Source: Amycolatopsis viridis (GTDB lineage: Bacteria > Actinomycetota > Actinomycetes > Mycobacteriales > Pseudonocardiaceae). Taken from it: DNA of 64,000 nt. The translations under genes were made by a program, and so were the position numbers. Positions within the stretch are counted from its first letter, which is position 1; every line of letters begins with the position of its first letter. The notes under the pieces are model-generated. The model did no database searches. It saw nothing but the letters and a program-made list of their open reading frames with translations, and was not told where the DNA came from. Location of the stretch: contig NZ_JAANOU010000001.1 of the NCBI RefSeq assembly GCF_011758765.1, positions 5,270,001 through 5,334,000 on the forward strand, read 5' to 3'. Of the stretch, positions 58,669 through 64,000 are shown piece after piece.

Positions 58669-59738
58669 GCTTTCACCTCGCTGAACAGGGCGGTCAACTC
58701 CGCCGGTGGCACCTCTTCCAGCTGGTCGTACCGGCACGACCCGGGTGTCCGGTCGGGCCGGAACCGCACCAGCCGGGTGGCGTGCCGGAACCGGGCGGCC
58801 TGCAGGTGGTCGTAGCGGACCTCGGCGACCAGCTCGATCCGCACCGGCTCCCAGGACAGGTCCTTACCGGCGTTCCACCGGCTCTGCGCGCCCGGCATCC
58901 GGCGCCCGTCGGGGACGAACGACGCCCATTCGCGCCACGGGTGCTGCTCCATCGCACCCTCGCGCAGCGGTGCCAGCTCGCCGGCCAGTTCACGGCGCCG
59001 GGCGGCGGTGAAGCTGCTGGCGACGCCCACGTGGTGCAGCCGGCCGCCGTCGTCGTAGAGGCCGAGCAGCAGCGACCCGACTCCGTTGCCGTCCTTGTGC
59101 CACCGGAACCCGGCGACCACGCAGTCGGCGGTGCGCTCGTGCTTGACCTTCCACATCACCCGCTTGTCCTGCTCGTACGGCAGGTCGCCGGGTTTGGCCA
59201 TCACCCCGTCGAAACCGGCTCCCTCGAAGCGGGTGAACCAGTCCTGCGCCACGTCCGGGTCCAGCGTCATCGGGGTCAGGTGCACCCGGGCGAGGGTGTC
59301 GTCGAGAACTCCGTCGAGGACGTGCCGGCGGTCGCGGAACGGCTCGCCGGTGAGGTCGTCGTGGTCGAGGGCGAGGATGTCGAAGGCGACGAAGCTGGCG
59401 GGTGTCTCCCCCGCGAGCTTGCGCACCCGGGACGCGGCCGGGTGCAGGCGCAGCTGGAGGCTGTCGAAGTCGAGGCCGTCGCGGGTGACGATGACGATCT
59501 CGCCGTCGACCACGCAGCGCGGCGGCAAGGCCGCCTTGAGCAGATCGACCAGCTCGGGGAAGTACCTGGTCAGGGGCCGATCGTTGCGCGAGCCCAGCTC
59601 GACCTCATCCCCGTCGCGGAACACCACGCAGCGGAACCCGTCCCACTTCGGCTCGTAGTGCAGGCCGGGTTCGCGGGGCATCTCGTGCACGGCCTTCGCC
59701 AGCATCGGCTTGACGGGCGGCATCACGGGCAGGTCCAC
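58665..59738 (-). CDS. ATP-dependent DNA ligase (LigD ligase part)
   Basis: 357 residues from GTG 59738, seven bases after a TAGAGT box (probably leaderless); ATG 59723 is an alternative. The adenylation-site lysine is in motif I YEPKWDGFR (KxDG). Motif III (FVAFDILALD), IV (FDGVMAKP) and V (WKVKHE) are present, followed by an OB-fold domain with RPDRTPGSCRYDQLEE. It seals double-strand breaks in NHEJ together with the overlapping polymerase gene. Stand-alone forms like this are common in actinomycetes. Confidence 0.92.
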   Translation of the reverse strand: MDLPVMPPVKPMLAKAVHEMPREPGLHYEPKWDGFRCVVFRDGDEVELGSRNDRPLTRYFPELVDLLKAALPPRCVVDGEIVIVTRDGLDFDSLQLRLHPAASRVRKLAGETPASFVAFDILALDHDDLTGEPFRDRRHVLDGVLDDTLARVHLTPMTLDPDVAQDWFTRFEGAGFDGVMAKPGDLPYEQDKRVMWKVKHERTADCVVAGFRWHKDGNGVGSLLLGLYDDGGRLHHVGVASSFTAARRRELAGELAPLREGAMEQHPWREWASFVPDGRRMPGAQSRWNAGKDLSWEPVRIELVAEVRYDHLQAARFRHATRLVRFRPDRTPGSCRYDQLEEVPPAELTALFSEVKA

Positions 59739-59843
59739 ACGCAAGACTCTAGGCCGGAAAAATTCCGCGCGCGCCATGTCGAAAACGGCGGGCCCGCTCC
59801 GGACCTCCTTCCGAGACCGGCCCGACCAGGAAGGATGGCCCCC

Positions 59844-60194
59844 ATGAAGTACATGGCGATTCTCTACGGCAACCAGGAGTTGTGGGACTCGATCACGCCC
59901 GCGCAGTGGCAGGAGGCCATCGCCGCGCAGGACGAGTTCAACCGGAAGTACTTCGCGACCGGCGAGTTGCTCGGCGCCTACGGGCTCGGGGACGCGCCGA
60001 AGGTGGTCCGGGTGCGTGATGGGCAGCCGGCCGTGACCGATGGGCCGTACCTGGAGACCAAGGAGTACCTGGGCAGCGTGGCGATGCTGGAGGTGGACAG
60101 CGAGGAGCGGGCGCTGGAGATCGCGGCGGACAACCCGTTCGCCGCGTTCCGGCAGGTGGAGGTGTGGCCGGTGCTGCACGGTGGCGAAAAGTGA
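59844..60194 (+). CDS. YCII-related (DGPF) domain protein
   Basis: 116 residues from ATG 59844, with AGGAAGG ten bases upstream. The sequence MKYMAILYGNQELWDSITPA and the signature TDGPYLETKEYLGSVAMLE define the YciI/DGPF family, small dimeric ferredoxin-like proteins. Its stop overlaps the start of the sigma factor gene by four bases. DGPF genes adjoining ECF sigma factors of the ECF42 type are a recognised pairing; the protein's role in control of the sigma factor is unproven. Confidence 0.9.
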   Translation: MKYMAILYGNQELWDSITPAQWQEAIAAQDEFNRKYFATGELLGAYGLGDAPKVVRVRDGQPAVTDGPYLETKEYLGSVAMLEVDSEERALEIAADNPFAAFRQVEVWPVLHGGEK

Positions 60195-61411
60195 TCGAGG
60201 ACCTGCTGCGCGAGCTGGCGCCGCAGGTCCTCGCCATCCTCATGCGCCGCTACGGCGGGCTCGACACGTGTGAGGACGCGGTGCAGGAGGCGCTGCTCGC
60301 GGCCGCGACGCAGTGGGCCGGGAGCGGGGTGCCGGACAACCCGCGCGGCTGGCTGCTGACGGTCGCGACGCGGCGCCTCACCGACTGGATGCGCAGCGAC
60401 AGCGCCCGGCGCCGCCGGGAGGACGAGGACCTGATGGCCACGCCGGCGGCGCTGCTCGTTGCACCGGGCGCGGACGAGCGCGGCCCCGGTGATGTGGACG
60501 ACACGCTGACGCTGCTGTTCCTGTGCTGTCATCCGGCGCTGTCGGCGCCGTCGCAGATCGCGTTGACGCTGCGGGCTGTCGGCGGCCTGACGACGGCGGA
60601 GATCGCGAAGGCGTTCTTCGTGCCGGAGGCGACGATGGCGCAGCGGATCAGCCGGGCCAAGCAGAAGGTGAAGGGCGCCCGGTTCGCACCGCCACCTCCG
60701 GAGGAGCGGGACGAGCGGCTGGCCGCGGTCCTGCACGTGCTGTACCTGATGTTCAACGAGGGGTACACGGCCACGGCCGGGCCGGAGTTGCAGCGCGAGG
60801 ACCTGGCGGCCGAGGCGATCCGGCTGACGCGCCTGGTGCGGCGGCTGTTGCCGTCGGACTGGGAGGTCGCGGGCCTGCTGGCGCTGATGCTGCTGACCCA
60901 CGCGCGGCGCGCGGCCCGCACCGCCGCCGGCGAGCTCGTCCCGTTGTCCGAACAGGACCGCCGGTTGTGGGACCGGGCACTGATCGAGGAGGGGGTCGCG
61001 CTGGTGAGCGAGGCGCTGGCGCGGACCCGCCGGCTCGGCGCCTACCAGCTGCAGGCAGCGATCGCCGCGGTGCACGACGAGGCGGCGAGCGACGAGGAGA
61101 CGGACTGGCCGCAGGTGCTGGCGCTGTACACGGTGCTGGAGCGGGTGGCACCGAACCCGATGGTGACGCTGAACAAGGCGGTGGCGGTGGCGATGACGTC
61201 CGGACCGCTGGCCGGGCTGGAGCTGGTGGACGCGCTCGCGGCGGACGACCGGCTGGCCAGGCACCACCGGTTGCACGCGGTGCGCGCGCACCTGCTCGAC
61301 CGCGCCGGGCAGCTCGCGGCGGCACGGGAGGAGTACCTGCTGGCCGCGAAGTACACGACGAGCCTCCCGGAGCAGCGGTACCTCCACCGACGGGCGAGAC
61401 GAACCGTCTAA
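60191..61411 (+). CDS. ECF42-type RNA polymerase sigma factor with long C-terminal extension
   Basis: 406 residues from GTG 60191, overlapping the DGPF gene. Sigma-2 region (about 5-75: LRELAPQVLAILMRRYGGLDTCEDAVQEALL) and sigma-4 helix-turn-helix (about 105-160: ALTLRAVGGLTTAEIAKAFFVPEATMAQR) are followed by a 200-residue all-helical extension with TPR-like repeats (LHVLYLMFNEGYTAT, NPMVTLNKAVAVAM). This extension takes the place of an anti-sigma factor in ECF42 proteins. Its target promoters cannot be told from this window. Confidence 0.92.
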   Translation: MIEDLLRELAPQVLAILMRRYGGLDTCEDAVQEALLAAATQWAGSGVPDNPRGWLLTVATRRLTDWMRSDSARRRREDEDLMATPAALLVAPGADERGPGDVDDTLTLLFLCCHPALSAPSQIALTLRAVGGLTTAEIAKAFFVPEATMAQRISRAKQKVKGARFAPPPPEERDERLAAVLHVLYLMFNEGYTATAGPELQREDLAAEAIRLTRLVRRLLPSDWEVAGLLALMLLTHARRAARTAAGELVPLSEQDRRLWDRALIEEGVALVSEALARTRRLGAYQLQAAIAAVHDEAASDEETDWPQVLALYTVLERVAPNPMVTLNKAVAVAMTSGPLAGLELVDALAADDRLARHHRLHAVRAHLLDRAGQLAAAREEYLLAAKYTTSLPEQRYLHRRARRTV

Positions 61412-61426
61412 GTAATGGACATCCCG

Positions 61427-61432
61427 TATAAA
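61427..61432 (+). promoter_or_regulatory. -10 box of a leaderless threonine-dehydratase transcript
   Basis: TATAAA at 61427-61432, eight bases before the ATG at 61441. No -35 box is evident, so assignment rests on the -10 and its spacing. Confidence 0.4.
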
Positions 61433-61440
61433 CTGGCGCC

Positions 61441-62382
61441 ATGCTCGATCTCGAAGCCATCAGGAGCGCCGCCAAGCGGATCGACGGCGTGGCCCATCGG
61501 ACGCCGGTGCTGACCTCCACCACCCTCGACCACCGCAGCGGCACGACCGCGTTCCTCAAGGCCGAGAACTTCCAGCGCATCGGCGCCTTCAAGTTCCGCG
61601 GCGCCTACAACGCGATCTCCCAGCTGACCCCAGAACAGCTCGGCAAGGGCGTTGCGGCGTACTCGTCCGGCAACCACGCCCAGGCGGTCGCATTGGCGGC
61701 CCGGCTGACGGGGACGACCGCGGTCATCCTGATGCCGGAGGACGCCCCGGCGTCGAAACTCCAGGCCACCCGCGAGTACGGCGCCGAGGTGGTCACCTAC
61801 GACCGCTACAGCGGTGACCGCGAGGCGATCGGAGCCGAGCTCGCGCGGGAGCGTGGCCTGACCCTCATCCCGCCCTACGAGCACCCGCACATCATGGCCG
61901 GTCAGGGCACCGTCGCGCTCGAACTGCTCGAGGAGACCGGTCCGCTGGACACCCTGGTCGTGCCGATCGGCGGCGGCGGGCTGATGGCCGGGTGTGCGAC
62001 CGCGGCCAAGGGTCTGCAGCCGGGTATCCGGGTGATCGGCGTGGAACCCGAACAGGCCGACGACACCCGGCGGTCCCTCGCGGCCGGTGACCGGGTGCGC
62101 ATCCCGGTTGCCCGCACCATCGCCGACGGGCTGGCCGCCGACATCCCGGGCGAACTGACGTTCTCCGTCAACCGGCGGCTCGTCGACGACGTCCTCGTGG
62201 TCGGCGACGACGAGATCCGCCAGGCGATGCGGTTCGCGTTCGAGCGGCTGAAGATCGTGCTCGAACCGAGCGGGGCAACCTCGCTCGCCGCGCTGCTCCA
62301 GGGCACCCTGTCCGGCCGTGTCGGGGTGGTGCTCTCCGGCGGCAACATCGGGGTCGAGCGGTTCCGCGAGCTGCTGGCCTGA
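61441..62382 (+). CDS. Serine/threonine dehydratase-type PLP enzyme
   Basis: 313 residues from ATG 61441. Fold-type II PLP enzyme: the PLP lysine K51 is in GAFKFRGAYNA, the phosphate-binding glycine loop is IGGGGLMAG, and Ser in SSGNHAQAV is the substrate-facing motif. No ACT domain is present, so feedback regulation by isoleucine is unlikely. It is comparable to catabolic threonine/serine dehydratases and 3-hydroxyaspartate dehydratases, which are hard to distinguish by eye. It releases ammonia and a 2-oxo acid. Confidence 0.9.
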   Translation: MLDLEAIRSAAKRIDGVAHRTPVLTSTTLDHRSGTTAFLKAENFQRIGAFKFRGAYNAISQLTPEQLGKGVAAYSSGNHAQAVALAARLTGTTAVILMPEDAPASKLQATREYGAEVVTYDRYSGDREAIGAELARERGLTLIPPYEHPHIMAGQGTVALELLEETGPLDTLVVPIGGGGLMAGCATAAKGLQPGIRVIGVEPEQADDTRRSLAAGDRVRIPVARTIADGLAADIPGELTFSVNRRLVDDVLVVGDDEIRQAMRFAFERLKIVLEPSGATSLAALLQGTLSGRVGVVLSGGNIGVERFRELLA

Positions 62383-62391
62383 TCCGCGGCG

Positions 62392-63531
62392 CTACCGCCG
62401 GTCCCGCAGCGCCGCCGCCGGCCCCGCCACCGCGGCGGTCACCAGCACGGCCGACAGCAGCGCCCAGCGCAGCCCTACCCACCCGGCCAGCGCCCCGATG
62501 ATCGCCGGCTCGATCAGGAACCCGGCGTACCCGCAGGCCGCCACGGCCGCGACGGCCCGGCCGGGTGCGTCGGACTGCGCGCGTCCGGCCGCGCTCCAGG
62601 CGACCGGCACGATCCCCGCCACCCCGATGCCGACCACGGCGAACCCGAGCAGCCCGGCGACCGGCACCGGCACCCCGATCACGATCACGAACCCGCACAC
62701 CGCGACCGCGGACGCCAGCCGCAGGAAACGCACCGGCCCGACCCGGGCGACGACCCGGTCGGTCGCCAGCCGCACCACGATCATCGTCAGCGAGAACGTG
62801 AAGTAGCCGAGTGACGCGACGGCGGGGCCGGCCGCCGCGACGTCGGTCAGGTACACCGCGCCCCAGCTGTTGACCGCGCCCTCGGCCACGAAGCCGCAGA
62901 ACGCCACCACCCCGAGCGGCACCAGCGCCCGGCCGGGCCACGCGAACGCGGGCCCGCCCTGACCGCGGTCGGGTCCGCGGAGGAACCCGGTGCGCACCGC
63001 CCACAACGCGACCGCCAGCAGAACCGCCCCCGCCACCGGGAAGTGCGTGGTCACCGGCACGTGCCAGGTCTCCATGAGGGCGTCGGCCCCGGATCCGGCG
63101 AGACCGCCGATGTTCCAGAACGCGTGGAACCCGGCGAAGATCGGCCGCCCGTAGCCGTCCTCGACACGCGCGGCGTGGGCGTTCATCGCGACGTCGAGGG
63201 TGCTGTTGCCGATCCCGAGCACCACCAGCGCGGCGACGAACACCGGCACGCTCGGCGCGAACGCCACCAGAGGCAGCCCGCCGCACAGCACGACCGCGCC
63301 GAGCAGGGTCGCCGCCCGGCTGCCCGTGCGGGTGATGAGCGCGCCCGCCACGAGCAACGCCACCACCGACCCGGCGGCGAGGCCGAACAGCCCGGCGGCG
63401 AGCTGCCCGGTGCTGAGCCCGAGCCGCTCCTGGACGGCCGGCACCCGCGCGAGCCAGGTCCCGAACGCCGCGCCGCAGACCGCGAACACCACCGACACCG
63501 CCCGGCGGGCGCGCCCGAGTTCCCCGTTCAT
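62392..63531 (-). CDS. MFS transporter (sugar/YbjJ-like group)
   Basis: 379 residues with 12 predicted membrane helices and a very GC-rich codon bias. It begins MNGELGRARRAVSVVFAVCG. There is a cytoplasmic loop after helix 2 (LITRTGSRAATLL), and conserved helix 4-5 residues (GIGNSTLDVAMNAHAARVEDGYGRP, FHAFWNIGGLAGSG) are characteristic of the YbjJ/FsrB-like efflux group. The substrate is unknown. It is convergent with the dehydratase gene (9-base gap). Confidence 0.85.
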   Translation of the reverse strand: MNGELGRARRAVSVVFAVCGAAFGTWLARVPAVQERLGLSTGQLAAGLFGLAAGSVVALLVAGALITRTGSRAATLLGAVVLCGGLPLVAFAPSVPVFVAALVVLGIGNSTLDVAMNAHAARVEDGYGRPIFAGFHAFWNIGGLAGSGADALMETWHVPVTTHFPVAGAVLLAVALWAVRTGFLRGPDRGQGGPAFAWPGRALVPLGVVAFCGFVAEGAVNSWGAVYLTDVAAAGPAVASLGYFTFSLTMIVVRLATDRVVARVGPVRFLRLASAVAVCGFVIVIGVPVPVAGLLGFAVVGIGVAGIVPVAWSAAGRAQSDAPGRAVAAVAACGYAGFLIEPAIIGALAGWVGLRWALLSAVLVTAAVAGPAAALRDRR

Positions 63532-63615
63532 GATCAGAACGGTAGTGCGCCAGCCGGAATTCGTTGTCTTGCCTGATGACGGCGCCGGAAAACGAGTGGG
63601 TCCTGACCGAAGAGA

Positions 63616-64000
63616 TCATAATGCAGATGGAGTTCTGGCCTCCAGGATCGAGGCGCTCCGCTTCGCCAGCTTTCTGATACTCCTGCTGGGATCCCTCTTG
63701 GCCATGGCCCTGAGCAGTTCAGCGAAGCGTGGCCAACCCGCGTGCATGATCGCCTCGATCCCGGCAGCTCGTACCTCCTCCGAGTGATGCTCGACGGCAG
63801 CGAAGAAGGCAGCTACCCACGGCTCCGCGATCTCCCCCGGGGCGCCGAGGCCGGCCCGGATCAGAGCGGTTGCGTGCTCGCCCGGGTCTGACGCGGCGGA
63901 CACGGCGCCGATCAGCTCCTCATCGGTCCACACGTCAAGCCCAGAGAACTCCAGGCTCACACGTGGCAATTCCAAGAAGTGAACAGCGGCTTCCCGGCCG
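63616..64000 (-). CDS. HEAT-repeat-like hypothetical protein, 5' end outside the window
   Basis: The frame is open to the right edge, so this is at least 128 residues of a longer protein. An internal TTG at 63975 would give 119 residues. Tandem helical pairs (EEVRAAGIEAIMHAGWPRFAELL, then SRSIRKLAKRSASILEA) resemble HEAT repeats. A role as an immunity protein or scaffold is only a guess. The C-terminal residues are basic. Base composition is slightly less GC-rich than its neighbours. Confidence 0.6.
   Translation of the reverse strand, partial: GREAAVHFLELPRVSLEFSGLDVWTDEELIGAVSAASDPGEHATALIRAGLGAPGEIAEPWVAAFFAAVEHHSEEVRAAGIEAIMHAGWPRFAELLRAMAKRDPSRSIRKLAKRSASILEARTPSAL

Overview
The window is chromosomal DNA of a high-GC actinobacterium. 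The gene order, the RpoB/RpoC sequences, an operon-sized Mce locus and tandem EspC/YbaB-type type VII secretion cassettes fit a member of the Pseudonocardiaceae, most likely Amycolatopsis or a close relative. That assignment comes from sequence feel and synteny, not from a search. About 90% is coding, and most of the rest is hairpins, promoters, operators and repeats.

Region 1 (1-12000). The minus strand carries the start of the S10 operon (rpsJ-rplC-rplD-rplW-rplB) and the str operon (rpsL-rpsG-fusA-tuf). Two consecutive copies of a three-gene plus-strand cassette follow (YbaB-like protein, EspC-like protein, WXG-type membrane protein), apparently substrates or partners of a type VII secretion system. 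A palindromically arranged 21-base repeat array lies between the copies. A 48-codon gene with a strong ribosome binding site lies just downstream of rpoC.

Region 2 (12000-37150). On the minus strand are rpoC, rpoB, a complete Mce lipid-import operon (ATPase, two YrbE permeases, MceA-F, two Mce-associated proteins), rplL, rplJ, rplA, rplK, nusG, secE and tRNA-Trp. RpoB has Asn where rifamycin-sensitive enzymes have Ser (E. coli 531). A decayed second copy of the rplK 3' end follows rplK.

Region 3 (37150-41530). An aminotransferase and an SGNH hydrolase face hadAB-like dehydratase genes. Then come gene remnants, rpmG, tRNA-Met and tRNA-Thr.

Region 4 (41530-64000) is accessory and regulatory. 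It holds a GGDEF/EAL protein with a ruined GGDEF motif, lon behind a HspR-type inverted repeat, and a DedA protein with an internal deletion. A two-component pair follows whose regulator is frameshifted at its end, then a Spo0M protein and a TetR/MFS pair with an operator between them. Next is a glycosyltransferase plus glycogen-debranching-type operon behind a perfect CIRCE heat-shock operator. The remainder is a GNAT, a second 21-base repeat array, a split LigD (polymerase and ligase genes), a DGPF/ECF sigma pair, a threonine dehydratase, an MFS transporter and a partial HEAT-like gene.

The most unusual items are the CIRCE operator in front of a glycan operon, the two 21-base arrays (one at the junction of the duplicated secretion cassette), that duplication itself, the RpoB substitution, and scars of recent gene erosion (rplK tail, DedA, response regulator, hadA-rpmG interval).
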